From Rufibacter immobilis (GTDB taxonomy: Bacteria; Bacteroidota; Bacteroidia; Cytophagales; Hymenobacteraceae): DNA of 64,000 bases. Of the stretch, positions 36,751 to 44,506 are shown piece after piece (position 1 is the stretch's first letter; every line of letters starts with the position of its first letter). Under the pieces are notes generated by a model. It was not told where the DNA came from. It saw only the letters and a program-made list of their open reading frames with translations, and ran no database searches. A program made the position numbers and the translations under genes. The DNA is taken from the NCBI RefSeq assembly GCF_003721565.1, contig NZ_RJJE01000017.1, positions 794,636 to 858,635 of the forward strand, in the 5' to 3' direction.

Positions 36751-37455
36751 ATGAACGCTTTCCTTCTCCAGATCACCACATCTGCCGCCGTTGACACTAC
36801 TGCCGCCGCCACTACCGCTGAGGCCACGCAAGAATCAGTATCGTTGTTAGACTTAACCATGGCCGGCGGATGGGCAATGTTTCCTTTAGCTGCTCTGTCT
36901 ATTGCTGCCATTTACATCTTTGTGGAACGTTATCTTACCATCAAGAAGGCGTCCAGGAACCCCTCAGATTTTCTGGGCAGGTTGAAGAGCCTGGTCATTG
37001 CCGGCGATGTTCAGGGAGCCAGAATGCTGTGTGCCCAAACTAATTCACCTATCTCGCGCATGCTAGAGAAAGGGATTTCCCGCATTGGCCAGCCGCTGAA
37101 AAGCATAGAGGCCTCTATTGAGAACGTAGGAAAAATTGAGATTGCCAAGCTGGAGAAAAATCTTTCCGGATTGGCGACCGTGGCCGGTGCTGCTCCCATG
37201 CTGGGCTTCTTGGGTACGGTAACGGGGATGATTGGCGCTTTTATCGCTATTGCCCAAGCAGAGGGTTCTATCAGCCCCAAACTGCTCTCCGGTGGTATCT
37301 ATGAAGCCATGGTAACTACCGCAGCCGGTCTTATCATTGGTTTGCCTGCTTACGTGGGCTACAACTTCCTGGTATCAAAGATTGACAGCATTGTGCATGA
37401 CATGGAGTACAGCTCCATTGAGTTCATTGACTTATTACAGGAGCCGCAAGCCTAA
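36751..37455 (+). CDS. MotA/TolQ/ExbB proton channel family protein
   Basis: A 234-residue membrane protein. ATG 36751 is used. Three transmembrane segments are visible: GGWAMFPLAALSIAAIYIFV near residue 50, then two close to the C-terminus (GAAPMLGFLGTVTGMIGAFI and AAGLIIGLPAYVGYNFLV). The middle cytoplasmic loop and the GFLGTVTGMI signature are typical of TolQ/ExbB, which forms a pentamer that uses the proton gradient. It overlaps the following exbD-like start by one base, so the two are translationally coupled. Confidence 0.93.
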   Translation: MNAFLLQITTSAAVDTTAAATTAEATQESVSLLDLTMAGGWAMFPLAALSIAAIYIFVERYLTIKKASRNPSDFLGRLKSLVIAGDVQGARMLCAQTNSPISRMLEKGISRIGQPLKSIEASIENVGKIEIAKLEKNLSGLATVAGAAPMLGFLGTVTGMIGAFIAIAQAEGSISPKLLSGGIYEAMVTTAAGLIIGLPAYVGYNFLVSKIDSIVHDMEYSSIEFIDLLQEPQA

Positions 37456-37856
37456 TGAATTTACGTTCTAAAAACAGAATCAGCGCAGAGTTCAGCATGT
37501 CGTCTATGACAGACATCATCTTCCTGTTGCTGATCTTCTTCATGCTTACCTCCAACTTCGTGACCCCTACGGCACTGCCCGTGAACTTGCCCTCTAGTTC
37601 AAAAGGCAGTATTGTGATGCAGAAGGTGAGCGTGACCATTACCTCAGACCTCAGATATTTCGTAAACGAACAACCCTCCAGCCTGGAAAACCTTAGAACC
37701 GATCTTGGGAATGCCCTGGGAGGAACCGAAGAAGGCATGGGGGTTGTTGTGTTGAATGTAGACAAAAGCGTACCAGTGGAGTACCTGGTGAAGGTGGGCA
37801 GCGTTGCCAATGACCTGAAGGCCAAAATCTCCATTGCTACCCAGACCGAAGAGTAA
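37455..37856 (+). CDS. ExbD/TolR family protein
   Basis: A 133-residue protein with an N-terminal tail, one transmembrane helix and a periplasmic domain. The helix has the essential Asp in SMTDIIFLLLIFFMLTSNFV. The periplasmic part contains VTITSDLRYFVNEQPS and a C-terminal ending EYLVKVGSVANDLKAK. ExbD/TolR dimers sit in the ExbB/TolQ pore and relay proton motive force. It overlaps its neighbour by one base and is followed within 2 nt by a TonB-like gene. Confidence 0.94.
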   Translation: MNLRSKNRISAEFSMSSMTDIIFLLLIFFMLTSNFVTPTALPVNLPSSSKGSIVMQKVSVTITSDLRYFVNEQPSSLENLRTDLGNALGGTEEGMGVVVLNVDKSVPVEYLVKVGSVANDLKAKISIATQTEE

Positions 37857-37857
37857 T

Positions 37858-38703
37858 ATGATTGCCACTACACAGGAAGAAGAAAAAAACAAACGCATAG
37901 CCATGGGGGTAAGCCTAGCGGTGCATGCGCTGTTATTGCTTTTTCTCTTTTTCTTCTTGGTTGGGCAGCGCCCAGATCCTGAGTTAGATCAATTGGGCGG
38001 GATAGAGATGTCCTTCGGAACTACGGAAACCGGGGGCGGCGATGTGCACAGCAAAGCGCAGCCCAATGATTCGCCTAACGAGGAAGACAGCCAGCCGGCT
38101 GCCGAATCTCCCAAAGCCACCCCAACTCCCCAGCCCCAACCACAACCCGAAGTAACCGCCCAACCCGAGAAAGTGGTGACCACCACCATGGAAGCTCCGG
38201 TGAGCGTGAAGGAGGAGCCCAAACCCAAAGTGGTGGAGCAGCCCAAGGTAGAAGAAAAGAAAGTTGACACCCGCGCCCTCATGGGCAAAGCTAAAACGGG
38301 TGCCGGTAACGGTGTAGCCGGTTCCAGCAATCAGCCTACCGGCAACAACAACGGCGACGAAGGAACCGTAGGCGATAAAGGAAATCCAGCCGGAATGTAC
38401 CCCGGCAAGAAGACCGGGAAAGGCGGCAGTGGCGGCGGATCTCTTGATATGCCCGGTTGGCGCTATGATATTGAGCCACGGCCAGACCCGTATGAGAACG
38501 AAAGCGGGATCATCAAATTCAGAATTAAAATAGACGGCGACGGAGAATTAGTGAGTTTGCAGGTGGTAGAGTACAGCGTAAGCCCGCAAGTGGTGGAGTG
38601 GTACAAGAAACAGGTGCAGAGAACTTCCTTCAGCCGCATCAACAATTCGTCCTCCAGTGCCGGGGCGACCGGAACCATCACCTTCATCATTAAATCAAAC
38701 TAA
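37858..38703 (+). CDS. TonB/TolA-like energy transducer
   Basis: A 281-residue protein; ATG 37858 is used. It has a cytoplasmic start and one membrane helix (VSLAVHALLLLFLFFFLV). A long Pro/Glu/Lys linker follows (TPTPQPQPQPEV, VKEEPKPKVVEQPKVEEKK), then a Gly/Asn-rich part and a C-terminal beta-alpha domain that contains FRIKIDGDGELVSLQVVEYS. This is the TonB/TolA plan for reaching outer membrane partners, probably the barrel protein of this operon or the TonB-dependent receptor at 44507. The C-terminal domain is short and lacks a clear YP motif, so TolA-like or TonB-like cannot be settled. Confidence 0.85.
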   Translation: MIATTQEEEKNKRIAMGVSLAVHALLLLFLFFFLVGQRPDPELDQLGGIEMSFGTTETGGGDVHSKAQPNDSPNEEDSQPAAESPKATPTPQPQPQPEVTAQPEKVVTTTMEAPVSVKEEPKPKVVEQPKVEEKKVDTRALMGKAKTGAGNGVAGSSNQPTGNNNGDEGTVGDKGNPAGMYPGKKTGKGGSGGGSLDMPGWRYDIEPRPDPYENESGIIKFRIKIDGDGELVSLQVVEYSVSPQVVEWYKKQVQRTSFSRINNSSSSAGATGTITFIIKSN

Positions 38704-38714
38704 AGACGACCTTC

Positions 38715-40007
38715 GTGACCTACGAACAAGCCTTAGACTATCTCTACCAGCAGTTGCCGATGTTTCACCGCATCGGCAACGCTGCTTTTAAGAAGAGCCT
38801 GGACAATATCATTGCGCTCACCCAAGCCTTAGATAACCCGCAGCAGCACTTCAAGACGGTGCATGTGGCGGGCACCAATGGCAAGGGGAGCTCTTCTTCT
38901 ATGCTGTCGGCCGTTTTGCAGGCGGCTGGCTATAAAACTGGTCTCTATACCTCACCGCATCTGAAAGACTTCACAGAGCGCATCAGGGTGAACGGGGAGA
39001 TGATCTCCAAAGAGAAAGTAGCGCAGTTTACAGAGCGGCACCAAGCGCTTTTTGAGCAGGTAAAGCCTTCGTTCTTTGAGATGACGGTTGCCTTGGCCTT
39101 TGAGCATTTCGCCCAGGAGCAGGTAGATATTGCCGTGATTGAAGTAGGGCTAGGCGGAAGGCTAGATTCCACCAACATCATCACCCCGCTGGTATCGCTC
39201 ATCACCAACATTGGGTTAGACCACCAGAGCCTCTTGGGGAACACCCTGCCGGAGATCGCCCAGGAGAAAGCCGGTATCATCAAGCCTGGCGTTCCTGCCG
39301 TGGTTAGTTTAACGCAGCCCGCAGTTTCGGCCGTTTTTGAGAAAAAGGCCGCTGAAACGCAATCTACGCTGGTCTTCGCAGATCAGGTATACCAGGTGGA
39401 GGCCAAAGGCATTTCCGGTTTACACTCTTCCTTTGAGGTCTATTTCAACCAGGAACTTCTACTGGGAGACTTAAAGCTTTCTCTTTTAGGAAACTATCAG
39501 AAATTCAACCTGCCGGGAGTGCTGGCTACGGTTGAAGAATTGAGACGGCAAGGCTTTGTTATCTCAGCCGACCATGTGCGTGAAGGGCTGGAAAAGGTGC
39601 AGGAATTTACCGGTTTACAGGGCCGCTGGCAAGTACTGGCCCAGGAGCCCCTCACCATCTGTGACACGGGCCACAACATAGATGGAATCACCCACGTGGT
39701 GAAGCAGTTGCTGGCGCTCAGGCCCAAGCAGGTGCACTTTGTATTTGGGGCCGTGAACGACAAAGACATCCAGAGCGTGCTGCGTTTGCTTCCGGTTTCT
39801 TACCGCTACTACTTCTGCGAAGCCCAAATCCCGAGGGCGCTGCCCGTGCAGCAGCTCTGGGAAGAGGCCCAATTCGCTGGGTTGAAGGGAGCCGCCTATC
39901 CTACGGTACAGGACGCTATTTTGTCGGCGAAAGCGCATGCGCAGCCAGATGAGGTAATATTCATTGGAGGCAGTACCTTTGTGGTGGCAGAAATACCCGA
40001 ACTATAA
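38715..40007 (+). CDS. folC: Folylpolyglutamate/dihydrofolate synthase
   Basis: A 430-residue Mur-ligase-type enzyme with GTG start at 38715. The ATP loop is VHVAGTNGKGSSSSML, the folate loop includes YTSPHLKDFTERI, and the magnesium-binding region contains GLGGRLDSTNI with ITNIGLDHQSLLG. The C-terminal domain starts near residue 300. It adds glutamate to dihydropteroate and folates. A palindromic-repeat-like segment at 39321-39360 encodes AVSAVFEKKAAETQ in a surface region. It follows the TonB-like gene by 11 nt and precedes trmB by 3 nt. Confidence 0.95.
   Translation: MTYEQALDYLYQQLPMFHRIGNAAFKKSLDNIIALTQALDNPQQHFKTVHVAGTNGKGSSSSMLSAVLQAAGYKTGLYTSPHLKDFTERIRVNGEMISKEKVAQFTERHQALFEQVKPSFFEMTVALAFEHFAQEQVDIAVIEVGLGGRLDSTNIITPLVSLITNIGLDHQSLLGNTLPEIAQEKAGIIKPGVPAVVSLTQPAVSAVFEKKAAETQSTLVFADQVYQVEAKGISGLHSSFEVYFNQELLLGDLKLSLLGNYQKFNLPGVLATVEELRRQGFVISADHVREGLEKVQEFTGLQGRWQVLAQEPLTICDTGHNIDGITHVVKQLLALRPKQVHFVFGAVNDKDIQSVLRLLPVSYRYYFCEAQIPRALPVQQLWEEAQFAGLKGAAYPTVQDAILSAKAHAQPDEVIFIGGSTFVVAEIPEL
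39321..39360. repeat. Palindromic-repeat-like segment inside folC
   Basis: GCAGTTTCGGCCGTTTTTGA with GAAAAAGGCCGCTGAAACGC matches the intergenic repeat layout; the second arm fits GAAAAAGGCCGCTAAACGC with one extra base. Confidence 0.55.
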
Positions 40008-40010
40008 TTC

Positions 40011-40664
40011 ATGGGCAGAGGAAAATTAGAGAAATTTGCAGTAAATGCCACCCGGGCTAACGTGGTGGAACCTGGTAAAGAGAATTTTGAGAAACTGAAA
40101 GGGCGCTGGAACCAGGATTTCTTCCTGAAGGAGCAGCCCCTGGTGTTGGAAGTAGGGTGCGGGAAAGGTGAGTACACCTTGGGCATGGCCGAACGCTTCC
40201 CGAACAAGAACTTCATCGGGATTGATATCAAAGGCAACCGCATCTGGAAGGGAAGTACCCTGGCCGAAGAAGCCGGCCTGTATAACGTAGGGTTCCTCCG
40301 GATCTTTCTGGAGAACATTGACCAGCACTTCGGGGAGCAGGAGGTAGACGAGATCTGGATTACCTTCCCAGACCCGCAGCCCCGCAAGCGCGACATCAAG
40401 CGCCGCCTTACTTCGCCGCGCTTCCTGGACATGTACGCGCGTATCCTTAAGCCCGGCGGTAAACTCCACCTGAAAACCGACAGCGAGCTTCTGTTTGACT
40501 ATTCGTTGGAAGTGTTGGAAGAAAGAAAAGCCAAAAATCTGCTCTATACCAAAGATTTGTACCAGTCAGATTTGCAGGAGCATACCATGGGCATCTATAC
40601 CACCTTTGAGAAGAAGTACCTGGAGTTAGAGGTGCCCATCAAATACCTACAGATAACGGTTTAA
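40011..40664 (+). CDS. trmB: tRNA (guanine-N7)-methyltransferase
   Basis: A 217-residue SAM-dependent enzyme that methylates G46 in tRNA. The SAM motif is LEVGCGKGEYTLGMAERFP, followed by NFIGIDIKGNRIWKG. The TrmB signature is EIWITFPDPQPRKR, which holds the catalytic Asp-Pro. It is the last gene of the co-directional run that began at 30826 and is followed by two palindromic repeats. Confidence 0.95.
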   Translation: MGRGKLEKFAVNATRANVVEPGKENFEKLKGRWNQDFFLKEQPLVLEVGCGKGEYTLGMAERFPNKNFIGIDIKGNRIWKGSTLAEEAGLYNVGFLRIFLENIDQHFGEQEVDEIWITFPDPQPRKRDIKRRLTSPRFLDMYARILKPGGKLHLKTDSELLFDYSLEVLEERKAKNLLYTKDLYQSDLQEHTMGIYTTFEKKYLELEVPIKYLQITV

Positions 40665-40676
40665 CAGATCTAAGAC

Positions 40677-40719
40677 TGCGTTTAGCGGCTCTTTTTCTGA
40701 AATAAGCCCCAAAACGCAC
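40677..40719. repeat. Chromosomal palindromic repeat, copy 7
   Basis: TGCGTTTAGCGGCTCTTTTT, CTG, AAATAAGCCCCAAAACGCA: a diverged copy just after trmB. Confidence 0.8.
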
Positions 40720-40763
40720 GTGTGCTGCTTGGCGGCTAAATCAGCTGCTTTTACAGTTAATAT

Positions 40764-40821
40764 AAAGGTCTTCCGTTTAGGGGCTGTTTTTCCAAAAACA
40801 GCCCCTAAACGGAAGACCTTT
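40764..40821. repeat. Chromosomal palindromic repeat, copy 8 (perfect)
   Basis: A perfect inverted repeat with 28-bp arms around CC: AAAGGTCTTCCGTTTAGGGG continues to GCTGTTTTT and then its exact complement. It is the best-preserved copy and lies between convergent trmB and the TrpF-like gene. Confidence 0.95.
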
Positions 40822-40886
40822 CTAATTTTCTCCGGAAGTAGATGTAGCTACTTAGCTTGCGCTATATAGCCCATCCCATTTAGGCC

Positions 40887-41507
40887 TTAGTCTTCCAACT
40901 GCTCAAAAATCTCTTCCAGTTCATCAAAGTTCTTGTAGCCTGGTCTGATCTCTTCGCCGCCTTTAAGGGCGATTCCCGCCGGCTGAATTTTGTCCAGGGC
41001 CTCCCGGGTGTTCTCTTTCGTGAGCCCGAAGCCCAGCAGAATAGGGAACCGCTTAGAGATATCGCGCAGAAAGCGGCGGTTGGTCTCGTCTATGGAAGTG
41101 AAATCCTCAGAATCTATCAAAAAATACTCCACGTGCTGTTGGTAGAGTTCCAGGGTATTGATGATGTTTTCCTCTACGGTGTCTTTGTCAATGAGAATCC
41201 GCAGAATGATGGGCAGGGGGAGGTCGTCCAGCTCTTCAATGAAGTAAAGGCTGTTGAGCTGGAGCATGTCTACTTTGTATTCCAGCAGAAGCTCTTCCAA
41301 TTCCGCCACGGGCAGGTTGTCAACCTCGCCCACCAGTTTCACGCCAGACACCCATCCGGAAATTTCCTTGAAGGCGGCGGCATCTATGTGCTGTGGCTGG
41401 CCCGGCTGCAGGGAGAAGCCCAGCATTTCCACGCCCATGCCGGCGCAGTAGCGGGCATCGCTCAGGTTGGTAATCTGGTTCACCAGGACAATTGTATTCA
41501 GTGCCAT
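40887..41507 (-). CDS. TrpF-like TIM-barrel protein lacking catalytic Cys
   Basis: A 206-residue protein aligned by eye with phosphoribosylanthranilate isomerase: ITNLSDARYCAGMGVEMLGF matches the PRAI strand-helix 1, FLIDSED the strand with the acid Asp, and LLGFGLTKENTREAL the phosphate-binding turn. The invariant KICG of PRAI reads LVNQ here, so the general-base Cys is missing, and the Arg of the next loop is replaced by Gln/His. It is unlikely to be a standard TrpF. No trp genes are nearby. A regulatory or altered isomerase function is possible but unknown. Confidence 0.75.
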   Translation of the reverse strand: MALNTIVLVNQITNLSDARYCAGMGVEMLGFSLQPGQPQHIDAAAFKEISGWVSGVKLVGEVDNLPVAELEELLLEYKVDMLQLNSLYFIEELDDLPLPIILRILIDKDTVEENIINTLELYQQHVEYFLIDSEDFTSIDETNRRFLRDISKRFPILLGFGLTKENTREALDKIQPAGIALKGGEEIRPGYKNFDELEEIFEQLED

Positions 41508-41560
41508 TTCTTTTCTTGGTTGTTTGTAAAAAACAGGCTTAGGTAGACCTGTTCTGTAGC

Positions 41561-41568
41561 CAAAAGTA
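41561..41568 (-). promoter_or_regulatory. Putative -7 box for the TrpF-like gene
   Basis: TACTTTTG on the minus strand, 54 nt before the start; no clear -33 TTG. The rest of the 284-nt gap to mnmA shows nothing else recognisable. Confidence 0.45.
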
Positions 41569-41733
41569 ATGCCTTTCCCTTTTTAAGCCTACAGTATTTC
41601 GTTAAAAGTGCCTGTTCTTGCGGTGAACAATTCACTGGCTTCCATTAAACTAATTTAAGGGGGGCAGGGTTAGGGAAAGTACAAGCGCCTAAGTGCCTGA
41701 TCTACAGAAGAAGGCAGATCGCTTTAAAATCAC

Positions 41734-41741
41734 TATATTTG
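41734..41741 (+). promoter_or_regulatory. Putative -7 box for mnmA
   Basis: TATATTTG fits TAnnTTTG, 51 nt before the mnmA start; the -33 element is weak. Confidence 0.5.
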
Positions 41742-41791
41742 CAGCATTGTTTTTCGGCGGGACTGTGAATCCCGTTTCAGCTTAGAAAAAA

Positions 41792-42898
41792 ATGAGTTCA
41801 AAAGGAAGAGTATTAGTCGCCATGAGTGGCGGAATTGATTCCTCTGTGGCAGCGGTGCTGTTGCACGAGCAGGGGTACGAAGTAGTGGGCATGACCATGA
41901 AAACCTGGGACTACTCCAGTTCCGGGGGAAGTAAAAAGGAAACCGGCTGCTGCAGCCTTGACTCCATCAATGATGCCCGTGACATTGCCGTTCAGCTGGG
42001 TTTCCCGCATTACATCATTGACATTAGGGAGGAATTCGGGGATTACGTCATCAACCATTTCACAGACGAATACATTGCCGGCCGCACGCCCAATCCTTGT
42101 GTGCTGTGCAATACGCACATCAAATGGGATGCCTTGCTTCGCCGCGCCGATAAGTTAGGCTGTGATTTCATTGCCACCGGTCATTACGCCAACATCAGGC
42201 AAGAGAACGGCCGGTACGTCATCTCCAAGGGGAAAGACCATAACAAAGACCAGTCGTATGCGTTGTGGGGTATCTCGCAGGAAAGCCTGAGCCGCACTAT
42301 TTTCCCGCTGGGTCAGCTGCATAAAACCGTGATCCGGCAGATGGCCATGGATCGCGGGTTTGATGCGCTGGTGAAGAAAGCCGAATCCTATGAGATCTGT
42401 TTTATCCCGGACAACGATTACCGCAGTTTCCTGAAGCGGCGCGTGCCCACTTTGCAGGCCGAAGTGGCGGGCGGTGAATTTGTTCTGGAAGACGGCACCG
42501 TGATAGGCAAACACGATGGTTACCCGTTCTACACCATTGGCCAGCGCAAAGGCTTGGGTGTAGCCCTGGGCTATCCGGCGTTTGTAACCCGCATAGAGAA
42601 AGAAACGAATAGGGTAGTACTGGGGAATTACGAGCAACTGGCCAAGAACGGCATGAACGTGGGCAAACTGAGCATGTTAAAATACGAGAACCTGCACGGC
42701 CTGCCCACTGAGACTGTGACCAAAGTGCGCTACAATGACCCAGGCACCGCCGCTACCATTGAACAGGTGGGCGATAAGATGCTAGTGAAATTCCACGCCG
42801 GCGTGAATGCCATCGCACCGGGCCAGGCCGCCGTTTTCTATGAGGGCGACGATGTGATTGGCGGCGGATGGATTGAGACCAGCTTCATGCTTGACTAA
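41792..42898 (+). CDS. mnmA: tRNA 2-thiouridine(34) synthase MnmA
   Basis: A 368-residue PP-loop ATPase. The PP-loop is VAMSGGIDSSVAAVLL; catalytic Cys residues are seen in TPNPCVLCN and YEICFIPDNDYRSFL. The GHYA motif near residue 130 (ATGHYANI) is present. It thiolates U34 of tRNA-Lys, -Glu and -Gln using sulfur from a relay. The Bacteroidota form with a KKETGCCSLDS insertion near residue 50 is visible. It is followed within 20 nt by an unrelated lipoprotein gene. Confidence 0.96.
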   Translation: MSSKGRVLVAMSGGIDSSVAAVLLHEQGYEVVGMTMKTWDYSSSGGSKKETGCCSLDSINDARDIAVQLGFPHYIIDIREEFGDYVINHFTDEYIAGRTPNPCVLCNTHIKWDALLRRADKLGCDFIATGHYANIRQENGRYVISKGKDHNKDQSYALWGISQESLSRTIFPLGQLHKTVIRQMAMDRGFDALVKKAESYEICFIPDNDYRSFLKRRVPTLQAEVAGGEFVLEDGTVIGKHDGYPFYTIGQRKGLGVALGYPAFVTRIEKETNRVVLGNYEQLAKNGMNVGKLSMLKYENLHGLPTETVTKVRYNDPGTAATIEQVGDKMLVKFHAGVNAIAPGQAAVFYEGDDVIGGGWIETSFMLD

Positions 42899-42917
42899 AA
42901 GACTTTACTTGCTGTCT

Positions 42918-43640
42918 ATGAGAAAAATCTTGCTCTTTGCATTCCTGCTGACCAGCCTGTTTGCCACTTCCTGCGGAGACGAGGAAATCACCAGAGATCC
43001 TGACGCCATCGGGTACCAGTATTATCCTTTGGAGGTGGGCAACTACTGGATTTTCAACGTAACGGAGAACACCTACCGGCGCAACGAGGTGGAGAACACC
43101 ACCACTTACCAAACCCGCGAACGGATAGATGCCATCACCAAAGACCAGGAAGGCCGCGAGTGGTACCGGGTGGAACTGAGCCGCAGAAGCACCGAAGGCA
43201 GTAATTGGGTCATCAATGGCGTGAGATTAATTTCAAGGTCAGCTACAGATTTGCGGGTGCAGGAGAACAACAGCACGTACGTACGCATGGTATATCCGGT
43301 AGAGGAAGGCCGTTCCTTCATCACCAACGCCTTCCTGGGCGGAGGCAGTGAAACCAAGGTTTACCTCACTTACCAGGATCTAGGCAAACCCTATGCAGAA
43401 GACGGCCTTGATTATGCCACCACGTTAACGGTAAAACAGGCAGATTTTGAGGAATTTTTAGATAAGAAAGAAGCCACTGAGGTACTGGCCTGGGGCGTGG
43501 GTCCAATCAAACGCAGCACCATCAACTATGATTACTGTAACCCTGCCTCCGGCGAAAGCGACTGCGCAGTGGGCACTAACTTTATTGTCTCTGGTACAGA
43601 CAAGACGGAACTTCTGGTGAGTTCAGGTAAAGCCGAGTAA
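42918..43640 (+). CDS. Hypothetical lipoprotein
   Basis: A 240-residue protein with a lipoprotein signal: KILLFAFLLTSLFATSC, lipobox FATSC. ATG 42918 fits the signal; the longer frame overlaps mnmA. After acylated Cys come GDEE, an acidic +2 to +5 set like the export signals reported for Bacteroidota surface lipoproteins. The mature part is beta-rich (YYPLEVGNYWIFNVTE), the start of a fold shared by several Bacteroidota lipoproteins of unknown function. It is probably co-transcribed with mnmA and ends at a strong terminator. Confidence 0.8.
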   Translation: MRKILLFAFLLTSLFATSCGDEEITRDPDAIGYQYYPLEVGNYWIFNVTENTYRRNEVENTTTYQTRERIDAITKDQEGREWYRVELSRRSTEGSNWVINGVRLISRSATDLRVQENNSTYVRMVYPVEEGRSFITNAFLGGGSETKVYLTYQDLGKPYAEDGLDYATTLTVKQADFEEFLDKKEATEVLAWGVGPIKRSTINYDYCNPASGESDCAVGTNFIVSGTDKTELLVSSGKAE

Positions 43641-43663
43641 GTGGGCAGAGATAAAAGCTTGAA

Positions 43664-43700
43664 TAAAACCTCGTTATGGCATCATAGCGAGGTTTTATTT
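43664..43700 (+). terminator. Terminator after mnmA-lipoprotein
   Basis: TAAAACCTCGTTATG pairs with CATAGCGAGGTTTTA (one mismatch-wobble), followed by TTT. Confidence 0.85.
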
Positions 43701-43717
43701 TATAGGTGGCATCAGGG

Positions 43718-43756
43718 CGTTTAGGGGCTCTTTTTCCGAAATTAAGCCTAAAACAG
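43718..43756. repeat. Chromosomal palindromic repeat, copy 9
   Basis: CGTTTAGGGGCTCTTTTTCC followed by GAAATTAAGCCTAAAACAG, a diverged copy upstream of rpe. Confidence 0.75.
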
Positions 43757-43843
43757 TCTAGAACTGCCTCTGCATCAGTTTTCGGTCAGAATTGTTTTTT
43801 GCCCTCAGAAATTGTTGCTTTGCAGAAGATTAAACCCATTAGA

Positions 43844-44500
43844 ATGCCTCATTTAATTGCTCCCTCCGTTCTGGCCGCAAACTTTGGCCAATTAGACAAA
43901 GATGTAGAAATGCTGAACCACAGCACCGCTGACTGGATTCACGTAGATGTGATGGATGGCCGCTTTGTGCCCAACATCTCCTTCGGTTTCCCGGTGCTGC
44001 ACGCCATCAATAAAGTTGCCCAGAAACCTCTGGATGTACACTTAATGATAGAGCACCCTGAGTTGTACATTGAACAGTTCAGAGCCGGCGGAGCCAGCGT
44101 GATTACCGTGCATTATGAAGCTTGCCCGCATTTACACCGCACGGTGGAGCAAATTAAAGCCACCGGTGCCCAAGCCGGCGTTGCTTTGAACCCACATACT
44201 CCGGTTGCCTTCCTTTCCGAGATTATCCAGGATCTGGATGTGGTTTGCCTTATGTCTGTGAACCCGGGGTTTGGCGGTCAGAAATTCATTGCCCATACCT
44301 ACCACAAAATAAAAGAACTGAAGGCGCTTATTGAGTCAAAAGAATCTGGTTGCCTGATAGAGATTGACGGTGGCGTAAACCAAGATAACGCACCTTTACT
44401 GTTAGCAGCCGGAGCAGATGTGTTGGTGGCCGGTTCCTATGTCTTCAACTCCCAAAATCCAGCCCAGACGATTCTGGATCTTAAACAAATCAAAAAATAG
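43844..44500 (+). CDS. rpe: Ribulose-phosphate 3-epimerase
   Basis: A 218-residue TIM-barrel metalloenzyme of normal length; ATG 43844 starts MPHLIAPSVLAANFGQL. Metal ligands are in WIHVDVMDGRFVPN, LDVHLMIEHPE and the IEIDGGVNQDN segment. The phosphate site includes VNPGFGGQKFI. It interconverts ribulose 5-phosphate and xylulose 5-phosphate. A palindromic repeat lies 90 nt upstream. Only 6 nt separate it from the receptor gene, so the two are probably co-transcribed. Confidence 0.96.
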   Translation: MPHLIAPSVLAANFGQLDKDVEMLNHSTADWIHVDVMDGRFVPNISFGFPVLHAINKVAQKPLDVHLMIEHPELYIEQFRAGGASVITVHYEACPHLHRTVEQIKATGAQAGVALNPHTPVAFLSEIIQDLDVVCLMSVNPGFGGQKFIAHTYHKIKELKALIESKESGCLIEIDGGVNQDNAPLLLAAGADVLVAGSYVFNSQNPAQTILDLKQIKK

Positions 44501-44506
44501 GGATAG

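Noticed and set aside
40764-40821. CRISPR-like or attachment site reading of the perfect palindrome
   Set aside because: Copies are dispersed, not arrayed with spacers, and are inverted rather than direct repeats.
41638-41735. Riboswitch before mnmA
   Set aside because: No pairing pattern of a known riboswitch was found in this stretch.
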